This document shows positions 15,428 to 23,113 of a DNA stretch of 64,000 bases, piece after piece. How positions within the stretch are numbered: the first letter of the stretch is position 1; the number at the start of each line of letters is the position of its first letter. Both the position numbers and the translations under genes were made by a program. This DNA is from Prauserella_A sp040645195 (lineage in GTDB: Bacteria; Actinomycetota; Actinomycetes; Mycobacteriales; Pseudonocardiaceae): NCBI RefSeq assembly GCF_040645195.1, contig NZ_JBEYXW010000032.1, positions 3,837 to 67,836 on the forward strand, written 5' to 3'. The notes under the pieces were generated by a model. It was given only the letters and a program-made list of their open reading frames with translations. It did no database searches and was not told the origin of the DNA.

Positions 15428-16708
15428 TCACACCCCGCCCGTCGCCGGGCGCTTTTCCTCGGACGCCTCGATGGGTCCGAAGGCGCCGTTGCGGGCCAGC
15501 TCCTGCACCTCGTCCGCGGAGAGGCCGAAGCGCTCGCGCAGCACCCCGTCGCGGTCCTCTCCCAGACGCGAGATGCGGGCCGGTTCGGTCACCGCGAACC
15601 CGGTCGGGTCGGTCGGCTGCACGAACGTGCCGCCGATGCCGTCGTCGACCTCGATGTAGATCCCACGCCGGTGGAAGTGCTCCAGCTCGAACACCTCGGG
15701 CATCGAGAGCACGGGCGCCACCGGGACGTCGGCCTTGGTGATCAGCTCGACGGCCTCGTCGCGGCCCAACTCGCGGCTCCAGGACTCGACCAGCTCGTGG
15801 ACCTCGTGCTTGCGGCGGGCCCGCTCCAGGTAGGTGGCGTACCGCTCGTCGCGCCCGAGCTCGGGGCGCCCCATGGCACGGCAGAGCCGGACCCACAACT
15901 CGTCGCGGTTGACACCGATGTTGAAGTACCCGTCGCGGGCCGGGAAGACCCCGTACGGGACGCCGTGGAAATTGTTCGACCCGGCGGCCTCAGTGGCCTC
16001 CTGGTCGGCCGACTGGATCCTGGCCAACGCCACCGTCATGAACGGTAGCGTGCACTCGGGCAGCGCCAGGTCGATGAGCCGGCCCTCCCCGGTCTCGTCC
16101 CTGCGCCGCAGCGCCAGCAGGATCGAGGAGTGCGCCGTCATCGCCGCCGCGACGTCACCGAGGGCGAAGCCGCACCACACCGGCGAGCCGCTGCGGTCCC
16201 GGGTCAGCCCGGTCGACCCGGACAGCGCCTCGGCCACCATGGCCAGGCCCGCACGGTCCTCGTCGGGCCCGGAGTCGAACAGCCCGAAGCCGGAGATGTT
16301 GGCGATGATCAGCGAGGGGAACCGCTCGCGCAGCGCGACCGGGTGGATGCCGAGTCGCCCCAGCGCCTGCGCCCGCATGTTCGTGACGAACACGTCGGCC
16401 TCGGCCAGTACCCGCTCGAACACCTGGGTCCCGGCGGAGGTTTTGAGGTCCAGCACGACGCTCTTCTTGCGGCGGTTCAGCGAGCCGTAGTAACCGGAGA
16501 CGGTCCCCTGGTCGCTGGACCGGATGGGCTCGCGGGCACGGCTCTGCTCGCCGATCGGCGGCTCGATCTTGATCACCTCGGCGCCCTCGTCGGCTAGCAA
16601 CATGCCGCAGTAGGGCCCGGCGATCAGATGAGTCAGCTCCACGACCTTGAGGCCGTGCAGCACCCCCTTCTCGGCGGTCCGGGTAGGTGCGTGCTCCGTC
16701 GCGGTCAT
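15428..16708 (-). CDS. CaiB/BaiF-type (class III) CoA-transferase, variant active site
   Basis: A 426-residue class III (formyl-CoA-transferase-like) enzyme that moves CoA between carboxylates. It has LKVVELTHLIAGPYCGMLLA (about 20-39), GAEVIKIEPP (near 43), NRRKKSVVLDLK (near 78) and a glycine-rich GSNNFHGVPYG near 244. The position of the usual catalytic Asp (V-D-V-S-x-x-D) reads IDLALPECTL, so Glu appears where Asp is normal; the other two CaiB-like proteins in this window keep Asp. It overlaps the DUF35 gene by ATGA. It probably activates the operon's acid without ATP, unless the substitution has altered catalysis. Confidence 0.85.
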   Translation of the reverse strand: MTATEHAPTRTAEKGVLHGLKVVELTHLIAGPYCGMLLADEGAEVIKIEPPIGEQSRAREPIRSSDQGTVSGYYGSLNRRKKSVVLDLKTSAGTQVFERVLAEADVFVTNMRAQALGRLGIHPVALRERFPSLIIANISGFGLFDSGPDEDRAGLAMVAEALSGSTGLTRDRSGSPVWCGFALGDVAAAMTAHSSILLALRRRDETGEGRLIDLALPECTLPFMTVALARIQSADQEATEAAGSNNFHGVPYGVFPARDGYFNIGVNRDELWVRLCRAMGRPELGRDERYATYLERARRKHEVHELVESWSRELGRDEAVELITKADVPVAPVLSMPEVFELEHFHRRGIYIEVDDGIGGTFVQPTDPTGFAVTEPARISRLGEDRDGVLRERFGLSADEVQELARNGAFGPIEASEEKRPATGGV

Positions 16709-17124
16709 GGGGTCACTTCCTCACCGTCGAGAACGAATTCGAAAAGATGGGCCGGCTCGGCCTCGCGCATGGTGACCCGAACCCGCATGTCAGGCCGCAG
16801 GTCGTCCCAGGACGCCAGGACACGGCTCACGCAGCGGACACCCTCGTCGAGGTCGACGAGACACAGCACGTACGGCGCTTCGTGGGCGAACATCGCCGGG
16901 GCGATGACGACCTCGGTGTAGCTGCGAAGGGTGCCCCGCCCGCTCAGCTCGATCCAGCTCACGTCATCCGACCAGCAGTCCGGGCAGACGGGCTTGGGCG
17001 GGAAGGTGATGTGCTCGCACCGGTTGCACCGGGTCGTCGTGAACGTCCCGCTGCGCAGGGCGTCCCAGAACGGCGCGGTGAACGTAGTGATGCGGGGCGG
17101 GTAGGCGAGTTCGCTCATGGTCAT
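16705..17124 (-). CDS. DUF35 OB-fold / zinc-ribbon protein
   Basis: A 139-residue protein with a rubredoxin-like zinc ribbon, CNRCEHITFPPKPVCPDC (about 33-50; four Cys in two CxxC pairs), followed by an OB fold (SYTEVVIAPAMFAHEAPYVL near 68-87). DUF35 domains bind acyl-CoA and pair with thiolase-like proteins. In cholesterol side-chain loss the DUF35 part of ChsH2 and the thiolase-like Ltp2 form the retro-aldolase. The gene lies 13 bp after exactly such a thiolase-like gene, so a two-subunit complex is likely. GGAG eight bases upstream supports ATG 17124. Confidence 0.9.
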   Translation of the reverse strand: MTMSELAYPPRITTFTAPFWDALRSGTFTTTRCNRCEHITFPPKPVCPDCWSDDVSWIELSGRGTLRSYTEVVIAPAMFAHEAPYVLCLVDLDEGVRCVSRVLASWDDLRPDMRVRVTMREAEPAHLFEFVLDGEEVTP

Positions 17125-17137
17125 CGTTGGTCTCCGC

Positions 17138-18307
17138 TCACTCGCCGGCCGACAGGACGTGCATCATCGTCGCGTTGTAGTCACCGAGTTCGGCGGTCAC
17201 GGCGCCGATCCCCGCACCCGCCACCTGGCGCTGCCCGGCCTCGCCGCGCAACTGCTGCACCGCCTCGAAGACGTTGTAGAGCGGGGTCACGTGCGGCGGG
17301 TGTCCACGGCTCGCCAGCCCTCCCGACGGCGAGACCGGCACGCGTCCGCCGATCGCGGTCTGACCGTCGACGGCCGCGATCCCACCGGTACCCCGCTCGA
17401 ACAGCCCGACCGACTCGGTCAGGATCAGCTCCACGATCGAGCACGGTGCGTAGACCTCGAGGAAGTCGAGGTCGGCGGCGGTGATCCCGCAGGACTTGTA
17501 CGCCTTCGCCGAGGCGATCTCCGCGGACTCGAACGTCGTAAGGTCACGGGGCCGGCTCGAGACCTGGTGGATGCCCTCGTGGTAGAAGCCGCGGCCGACG
17601 ACGTCGACGTAGCGGCCGAGCGAACGGGCGATGTCGGGCCTCGCGACGACGATCGCGACGGCCCCGTCGGAGCGGGGCGGGACGTCGAGCAGCCCCAGCG
17701 GGCGCACGATCGGGCGTGCCGCCAGGACGTCCTCCACGGTGATCTCCTCGCGCATCTGTGCGATGGGGTTCATCGAGGCGTGGCGACGGTTCTTGACCGG
17801 GATGGCGGCGAGCTGCTCGCGGGTCAGGCCGTAGTCGTGCATGTAGCGCGTAGCGTTCAGTGCATACCACGAGATGGGGGTGACGCCGAAGGGCACGTGG
17901 AAGTCGACATCGCCGACGGCCCGCATCGACAGGTGCATGTGCTCCCCGGTCGGGACATGCAACTCGCGGTTGACCCCGAGCGCCACCGCGACCTTGGCCT
18001 TACCAGTGGCGACACGGTCCACCGCAATGTCGAAAGCCAGTCCTCCGGTCATGCCGTTGCCGAGCACCTCGAGCAGGATGTCGTCGACGGGGATCTCCAG
18101 ATAGCCGGCCATGAAAGTGCCGAAGTAGCGCTGCTCGGCGTAGGGCCGTGGCAGGCAGAACGAGAGCGCATCGATGTCGTTCTTGCTAATCCCGGCGTCG
18201 GTCACCGCATCCACGAGGGCGCGCAGCATCATCTCGTGTTCCAGCGTGTCCTTATGCTTGCCGACCGGCAACGCACCGATGCCGACGACGGATGCGAGCG
18301 GCTCCAT
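17138..18307 (-). CDS. Thiolase-like lipid-transfer protein (Ltp), probable retro-aldolase subunit
   Basis: A 389-residue thiolase-fold protein of the SCP-x/Ltp group. The nucleophile loop that carries Cys in true thiolases reads LLEVLGNGMTGGLAFD (about 78-93), with no Cys. The C-terminal VSPSGGLASRGHPPHVT (about 325-341) keeps a His. Tyr286 in LEVYAPCS matches the Tyr-containing strand used by Ltp2-type aldolases. Ltp2 with a DUF35 partner cleaves a beta-hydroxyacyl-CoA by retro-aldol reaction. The adjacent DUF35 gene and the MaoC gene two genes further make the same reaction likely here, releasing a ketone or aldehyde plus acyl-CoA. A thiolase reaction is unlikely without the Cys. Confidence 0.82.
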   Translation of the reverse strand: MEPLASVVGIGALPVGKHKDTLEHEMMLRALVDAVTDAGISKNDIDALSFCLPRPYAEQRYFGTFMAGYLEIPVDDILLEVLGNGMTGGLAFDIAVDRVATGKAKVAVALGVNRELHVPTGEHMHLSMRAVGDVDFHVPFGVTPISWYALNATRYMHDYGLTREQLAAIPVKNRRHASMNPIAQMREEITVEDVLAARPIVRPLGLLDVPPRSDGAVAIVVARPDIARSLGRYVDVVGRGFYHEGIHQVSSRPRDLTTFESAEIASAKAYKSCGITAADLDFLEVYAPCSIVELILTESVGLFERGTGGIAAVDGQTAIGGRVPVSPSGGLASRGHPPHVTPLYNVFEAVQQLRGEAGQRQVAGAGIGAVTAELGDYNATMMHVLSAGE

Positions 18308-18373
18308 TGTTATCTCACCTCTCGAAGTGACCGGACGAGAACTCGACCGGGAAGAATTGCTGGTAGGACGGCC

Positions 18374-18952
18374 TCAGCGGGCGTCGGGGCCAACCGTGGA
18401 CGTGCCGGGGCGGAACACGGAGTAGAGATTCACGTAGCCGCGCTCGACACGGCGACGGGCGTGCCGCGCCGCGACCTCCCGGCTGGGCGGGACGAAGCCG
18501 TGTCCCTGCGTCAGACACCGCATGAAAGCGGCCCGACCGGCGATCGCGATCGCGTCGTGCAGCGCCTGTTCGTCCCAACCCTGATCGAACACCGCGTCGG
18601 CGCTGCTCTGGTCGAGCGCGTCCGGGGCGAGCATCAGAGTGCGGAGGTAACGCAGCACCGGTTGCAGCCGCGCTCCTGCGGCTGCCAGGTCCGGATCGTC
18701 GAGAAGCCGCTCGACCAGGCCGTGCTCGATCCCCCACGCGTACGCGACCTCGGCATGCGCCACCGCGACGAAGTCGCAACCGACGACGCCCGCAGCGAAC
18801 GCCAGGAGGAGCTCACGCTCGCCGCGGTCGATCGACGAGGGCCCGTTCATGAGCGCCTCGCTCATCTCTGACCAGGGCCGGTAGATCTCCGGATACTGCG
18901 CGAAGACCGCCGGCGGTCCCGCACCCTCTGGCAGTGACGGGAAAAAGGTCAT
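18374..18952 (-). CDS. AhpD/carboxymuconolactone decarboxylase-like protein
   Basis: A 192-residue helical protein of the peroxidase-related AhpD/CMD superfamily. The pattern PEIYRPWSEMSEALMNGPSS followed by ERELLLAFAAGVVGCDF and a His (about 50-72) matches its core. The canonical CxxCxxxH is CDFVAVAH here, so the second Cys is Val and the disulphide-reductase chemistry is probably lost. ATG 18952 fits the family N-terminus; an alternative GTG at 19000 overlaps the upstream gene. Members serve as antioxidant or decarboxylase-like enzymes, but the role in this acyl-CoA operon is unknown. Confidence 0.7.
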   Translation of the reverse strand: MTFFPSLPEGAGPPAVFAQYPEIYRPWSEMSEALMNGPSSIDRGERELLLAFAAGVVGCDFVAVAHAEVAYAWGIEHGLVERLLDDPDLAAAGARLQPVLRYLRTLMLAPDALDQSSADAVFDQGWDEQALHDAIAIAGRAAFMRCLTQGHGFVPPSREVAARHARRRVERGYVNLYSVFRPGTSTVGPDAR

Positions 18953-18992
18953 CGGAACCACCCAGCGTCCACATCCGGCCGTGGCCAGGCCA

Positions 18993-20228
18993 TCAGCCAC
19001 CGACCGGCGCGGGCAGCTCGTGGGCTACGTCGTCGCGTCGCACGTCCCGCAGCCCGGTCCGGCCGTGGTGCCGGTCGGCCTCCTTGTACCCGAGCGCGTC
19101 CTCGGCGATAAGGATCCGCTGGACGTTCGCGCTGCCCTCACCGTTGAAGAAGTGGTCGGCGTAGGCCTTGAGCCAGGAGATCCGGTACTCTCGCGCCAGC
19201 CCGTAACCGCCGAAGATCTGGCCGGCCTTGTCCGCGCAGAACTTGGCAGTCTGGGAGGCGTGGTACTTCGCCAGGGAAGCGAGGCGGTTCGACGGCTCCG
19301 AATTGTCCATCGCCGAGGCGGCGCGGTAGACGAGCGAGCGGCTGGCCTCGATGGCGACGGCCATCTCGGCAATGTCGGATTGGATCATCTGGAAGCGGCC
19401 GATCGGCTGGCCCCGCACGATGCGCTCGTTGGAGTAGCGGACCGCCTCGTCGAAACACGCCCGCGCCGTGCCGAGCGCCTTGCCGGCCACCATCACCCGT
19501 CCCAGCTGTAGGACCTGCATGATGACCTTGAAGCCGTGGCCCTCCTCGCCCAGCCGGTTCTCCACCGGAACCGTGAAGTCGTCCAGGAACACCGCGTTCG
19601 TCCGGAAGGACTTTGACAGCATCGTGTCGATCGGTTCCGCCGTGAACCCGGGGTACTTCTTCGGCTCGACGATGAACGCGGAGACCCCCCGCGCACCTGC
19701 CTCAGGGTCGGTCTTGGCGAGCAGGATGCCGACGTCGGTCTCGTTGGCGATCGACGCCCACATCTTCTCGCCGTTGATCTTGTAGACGTCGCCGTCCCGA
19801 CGGGCGGTGGTCCGCATCGCGCCCGCCGCGTCCGAGCCGCTGCCGGACTCCGTCAGTGACATCATGCCGATCGTCTCGCCGGCCAGGATCGGCGGCACGT
19901 ACCGCATCACTTGCTCCGCGCTGGCCGCAGCGTAGATCGACATGGGGCAGGTCGAGCCCTGCTGGTTGTTGCAGGAGGAGAACCGCGGGTCGTGCCGGGC
20001 CATCTCCTCCTGAATCACCGAGGCCACCAGGAAGCCCATGTTGCTGCCGCCCACCGACTCGGGGAAGACCGAGCCGTAGAGCCCAAGCGCACCCGCGCGA
20101 CGGACCAGCTCGCGCGGGAACTCGCCGCGCTTCTCGAAGTCGTCCATCACGGGCGCGACCTCGGTCGTCATGAATCGGATAACCGTGTCGCGAACTGCGT
20201 CGATCTCATCCGAAGTCGCTGCTTCCAT
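18993..20228 (-). CDS. Acyl-CoA dehydrogenase, first gene of the 20-12.6 kb operon
   Basis: A 411-residue FAD-dependent acyl-CoA dehydrogenase. The flavin motif MSLTESGSGSDAAGAM lies near 135 and NGEKMWASIAN near 165. The C-terminal domain has SNERIVRGQPIGRFQ near 275, FGGYGLAREY near 355 and the base loop FFNGEGSANVQR near 378 with Glu at the canonical position. It introduces the alpha,beta double bond into the acyl-CoA that MaoC then hydrates. ATG 20228 has GAGGAAGAG just upstream; longer in-frame starts would fall between the promoter and this site. Its strong promoter with operator lies at 20320-20348. The substrate is probably branched or cyclic, judged only from context. Confidence 0.9.
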   Translation of the reverse strand: MEAATSDEIDAVRDTVIRFMTTEVAPVMDDFEKRGEFPRELVRRAGALGLYGSVFPESVGGSNMGFLVASVIQEEMARHDPRFSSCNNQQGSTCPMSIYAAASAEQVMRYVPPILAGETIGMMSLTESGSGSDAAGAMRTTARRDGDVYKINGEKMWASIANETDVGILLAKTDPEAGARGVSAFIVEPKKYPGFTAEPIDTMLSKSFRTNAVFLDDFTVPVENRLGEEGHGFKVIMQVLQLGRVMVAGKALGTARACFDEAVRYSNERIVRGQPIGRFQMIQSDIAEMAVAIEASRSLVYRAASAMDNSEPSNRLASLAKYHASQTAKFCADKAGQIFGGYGLAREYRISWLKAYADHFFNGEGSANVQRILIAEDALGYKEADRHHGRTGLRDVRRDDVAHELPAPVGG

Positions 20229-20319
20229 AAACTCTTCCTCATCCGTGTCGGACCGGAATCGGATCGATTCGGCCACTTCGCCGTGCCCTCGGGCGCGCCT
20301 GCCGGGGCTGAACATCGGT

Positions 20320-20348
20320 AAAATATCTGACAACATCGCGACTGTCAA
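20320..20348 (-). promoter_or_regulatory. Promoter and GntR operator of the aldolase operon
   Basis: On the minus strand TTGACA (20348..20343), 17 bp, TATTTT (20325..20320). The related 15-mer TGTTGT-CAG-ATATTT (20321-20335 on the minus strand) overlaps the -10 box in the same register as the sites at 9315 and 26924. Arms are less symmetrical than there, but the TGTCAGA core is kept. Confidence 0.65.
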
Positions 20349-20418
20349 AAGTCTGCTTTGAACTATGCTGTGCGGGCGCTGCGCCCCCGCAGCATCGACC
20401 ACCACGACGGGAGACACG

Positions 20419-21153
20419 ATGGCCGACGACGGCGGCGAGCCGGAACTGCTCTGCGAGACCCACGACGGACTGGCCCGCCTGACGATCAACAGACCACACC
20501 GGATGAACACGCTGAGCCGCGGACTCCAGGAGCAGATGCGCCGGTCGTTCGCCCAACTGGCAGACGACCGAGACGTGCGAGTGATTCTAGTGCGCGCCAG
20601 CGGGGAGCGGGCCTTCTGCGCCGGAGCCGACATGAAGGAACCGGGCCGGCATGCGTACTCTAATCTCGCCGACTACCTGCACGACCAGCCCGGATTGTTT
20701 GACGAGATGCGGCGTTGCCGGCAGGTGATCGTCTCCGAGGTCAACGGTTGGGCGGTAGGAGGCGGCCTGCAACTCGCGCTCTTCTCCGACCTGATCTACG
20801 CGTCCGCCGGGGCACGCTTCACGCTCCCCCAGGTCCGGCTCGGGCTCATGCCGCCGTACGGCACGACCATCAGGCTTGCACGTCACATCGGTCATGGCAG
20901 AGCGATGCAGATGTCGCTGCTCGGCTCAGAACTCACCGCCGAGGACGCGCTGCACTGCGGCCTGGTCCAGGACGTGAGTCCTGACCCCCACACCCTGCGC
21001 GCGCATGTCGACTCGATCATCCGAACGCTGCTCGAGCTCCCGCCGCAGAGCCTCCTGCTCACCAAGAACGCACTGGTGACCGGATGGGAGATGAGCAGCG
21101 AGGCAGCAGCGTGGGCCGACCGGTTCCGCGACTACTCCCTCAAACGCGGCTGA
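20419..21153 (+). CDS. Crotonase-family protein with altered catalytic region
   Basis: A 244-residue crotonase. RAFCAGADMKEPG (near 60) and NGWAVGGGLQLALFSDL (near 110) form the oxyanion hole and CoA site. The catalytic stretch reads FTLPQVRLGLMPPYGTT (about 134-150): Gln stands where hydratases have the first catalytic Glu. The reaction may therefore be isomerisation, hydrolysis or another crotonase chemistry rather than hydration. ATG 20419 follows GGGAG at good spacing; the longer frame upstream crosses the operator region. It is divergent from the acyl-CoA dehydrogenase operon and precedes the reductase-like SDR on the same strand. Confidence 0.8.
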   Translation: MADDGGEPELLCETHDGLARLTINRPHRMNTLSRGLQEQMRRSFAQLADDRDVRVILVRASGERAFCAGADMKEPGRHAYSNLADYLHDQPGLFDEMRRCRQVIVSEVNGWAVGGGLQLALFSDLIYASAGARFTLPQVRLGLMPPYGTTIRLARHIGHGRAMQMSLLGSELTAEDALHCGLVQDVSPDPHTLRAHVDSIIRTLLELPPQSLLLTKNALVTGWEMSSEAAAWADRFRDYSLKRG

Positions 21154-21278
21154 CCCACGCGGAACGAGAGCGACCCACGCACCGTCGGCCCGGTGGCGCG
21201 ACGGACCTTCAGGCCGAGCCCGGCGCGTCATCGCGCGGGCTCGGCCAGCTTCTAGCCCAACTGCTTAATGTCTGGCTG

Positions 21279-21307
21279 TTGACTATAAGGAAAAAAGCAG
21301 ACAGTAT
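21279..21307 (+). promoter_or_regulatory. Promoter with GntR operator half-sites
   Basis: TTGACT (21279-21284), a 17-bp spacer and CAGTAT (21302-21307) precede the SDR gene. The stretch CAGACAGTAT (21298-21307) is identical to that over the -10 box of the promoter at 26.9 kb, and a TAATGT half-site is at 21266-21271. The left arm of the operator (AAAAAG) is degenerate. Confidence 0.5.
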
Positions 21308-21364
21308 TCTGGCAGAATCGGGCCGCTGGTCGGCGAACCGACTACGACAATCCCAGGAGTAGGC

Positions 21365-22153
21365 GTGAACGAGATCTTCAGACCGGATCTCCTCGACGGC
21401 CGCGTCGCGGTCGTGACCGGCGGCGGAACAGGGCTCGGACTGGAGACGGCGACGTTGCTGGCCCGCCTTGGAGCCCACGTCGTGATCGGCGGCCGACGGC
21501 TCGAGGTCGCGCGCGAGGCGGCCGCATCGATCCTCGCCGCGGGAGGCTCGGCCTCGGCCTACCAGCTCGACGTCCGCGATTTCTCCGAGGTCGAGTCGGT
21601 CGTGGCGCAGGTCGTGGACCAGCACGGTGGGCTGGACATCCTCGTGAACAACGCTGCCGGCAACTTCCGGTGCAAAACCGAGGACCTCTCGCCCAACGGT
21701 TGGCGCACGATCGTCGACATCGATCTCAACGGCACCTTCAACTGCAGTCGCGCCGCGTTCGCCGCGCTCTCGGCGTCACCTCACGTGGGCCGGATCATCA
21801 GCATCATCACGTCGTACGCTTGGAGCGGCTGGCCTGGCTGCGCACCCGCGGCGGCGGCGAAGGCGGGAATCCAGTCGCTGATGCGGACTCTGGCGGTCGA
21901 GTGGGGTGACCGCAACATCCTCTGCAACTCGATCGCGCCGGGCGCGATCGGTGACACCGAGGGGGCCAAGCGCATCCACGAGGACGCGGGGCGGACTGAT
22001 CACGAACTGTCGCGGGTGCCGGTGGGCCGCTTCGGTTCGCGCCACGACATCGCGACCGCCGTGGCCTACCTCGCTTCGCCCGCAGGTCGCTACGTCAATG
22101 GCACCGACCTGGTCGTGGACGGTGGCCGACAGTTCTCCTTCGGAAAGGCGTGA
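21365..22153 (+). CDS. SDR of the 2,4-dienoyl-CoA reductase type
   Basis: A 262-residue SDR. The cofactor motif TGGGTGLG is near 18-25 and NNAAGNF near 95. Instead of the classical YxxxK spaced after Ser, it has SYAWSGWPGCAPAAAAKAG (about 146-164), the rearranged active site of peroxisomal-type 2,4-dienoyl-CoA reductases. Such enzymes remove a conjugated double bond with NADPH so that beta-oxidation can continue. It fits degradation of an unsaturated or cyclic acid. GTG 21365 has AGGAG upstream and a promoter with operator sequences. The stop overlaps the next crotonase start (GTGA), so the pair is coupled. Confidence 0.8.
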   Translation: MNEIFRPDLLDGRVAVVTGGGTGLGLETATLLARLGAHVVIGGRRLEVAREAAASILAAGGSASAYQLDVRDFSEVESVVAQVVDQHGGLDILVNNAAGNFRCKTEDLSPNGWRTIVDIDLNGTFNCSRAAFAALSASPHVGRIISIITSYAWSGWPGCAPAAAAKAGIQSLMRTLAVEWGDRNILCNSIAPGAIGDTEGAKRIHEDAGRTDHELSRVPVGRFGSRHDIATAVAYLASPAGRYVNGTDLVVDGGRQFSFGKA

Positions 22154-23001
22154 CCACCACGATGGGACAGGACTTCGTGATCGAGACGTCGGTCGAAAAC
22201 CGCGTGGCCGTGGTGCGGCTGGCCGACGAGGACAACCGCAACGCCTTGTCGAACGATATGCGCCAGGGCCTGGCATCGACCTTCGCCGACCTGGAGGACG
22301 ACCCCGAGGTACGGGCGGTCTACCTGACCGGCCGCGGTCGCGCTTTCTGCGGCGGCGGTGACCTGCGGATGATGCGGGACGAGGGCGACGCCTGGTCGTC
22401 GCATCAGCGGTTCCGCCGCGCCGCGCGGTGGCTGACTGACATGATCCGCTTCCCCAAGCCCGTGGTCGTCGGGGTCAACGGCCCCGCCGTCGGGGGCGGG
22501 ATCGGCATCGCGCTGGTAGGGGACGTGATCCTCGCGGGCCAGGAACGGGCGTCGTTCGTGTCCGGATTCCTGCGGCTTGGCCTCCTGCCTGACATCGGCG
22601 TCATGTACACGATGCCGCGCCTGATCGGCCTCGCCCGGACCAAGGCGTTCGTCTACGGCAACGCCACCTGGAGCGCGAGCGACGCCGAGCAGGCCGGCCT
22701 GGTGACGGCAGCAGTCCCGGACGCGGAGCTCGAGGCACGCGGCCTCGAACAGGCCAGAGCGATGGCCGAACTCCCGCTGGAAGGTTTTGGTCTCTCGAAG
22801 TGGCTGATGGGCCGGAGCTTGGAGTCCTCGCTCGACGAGATGATGACCTACGAGAACCTGGGTCAGTCGCTCGCCTACACCACCGAGTCGATGCGCGAGG
22901 GGCTCAGCGCGCTCCGTGAGAAGCGCGCCGCGGACTTTGTCGCTGCCTCGGAGCGAGAGCCCGCCGTGCGGGCGGCTCGCGGTCGGCACAAACGAGACTG
23001 A
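22150..23001 (+). CDS. Crotonase-family protein, non-canonical active site
   Basis: A 283-residue crotonase-fold protein. It keeps the CoA/oxyanion features GRAFCGGGDLRMM (near 62) and NGPAVGGGIGIALVGD (near 115). The usual catalytic segment (P-E-x-x-x-G with GGT) is FVSGFLRLGLLPDIGVMYTM (about 136-155), with no Glu. It is thus unlikely to be a standard hydratase; isomerase-like members (PaaG-like) look similar. GTG 22150 overlaps the SDR stop; an internal ATG at 22162 is an alternative start. It ends 37 bp before a perfect 23-bp terminator hairpin. Confidence 0.8.
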   Translation: MTTTMGQDFVIETSVENRVAVVRLADEDNRNALSNDMRQGLASTFADLEDDPEVRAVYLTGRGRAFCGGGDLRMMRDEGDAWSSHQRFRRAARWLTDMIRFPKPVVVGVNGPAVGGGIGIALVGDVILAGQERASFVSGFLRLGLLPDIGVMYTMPRLIGLARTKAFVYGNATWSASDAEQAGLVTAAVPDAELEARGLEQARAMAELPLEGFGLSKWLMGRSLESSLDEMMTYENLGQSLAYTTESMREGLSALREKRAADFVAASEREPAVRAARGRHKRD

Positions 23002-23038
23002 CCGGACCCGGCCCTCCCCTTCCCTCCCCCGATTCTCA

Positions 23039-23090
23039 TGATGACTGGAGCCCCGTCACGACAACTGTCGTGACGGGGCTCCAGTCATCA
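23039..23090. terminator. Bidirectional terminator-like hairpin
   Basis: A perfect 23-bp inverted repeat (23039-23061 with 23068-23090) separated by six bases, GC-rich in the middle. It lies between the convergent crotonase and GntR genes and can end both transcripts. No U-run is needed in such actinobacterial terminators. Confidence 0.85.
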
Positions 23091-23113
23091 GTCCACCGTG
23101 CTGTGCGACGCGG

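Noticed and set aside
17138..18307. Ordinary acetyl-CoA acetyltransferase for the thiolase-like gene
   Set aside because: The nucleophilic Cys loop is missing and a DUF35 gene follows, so a true thiolase is unlikely.
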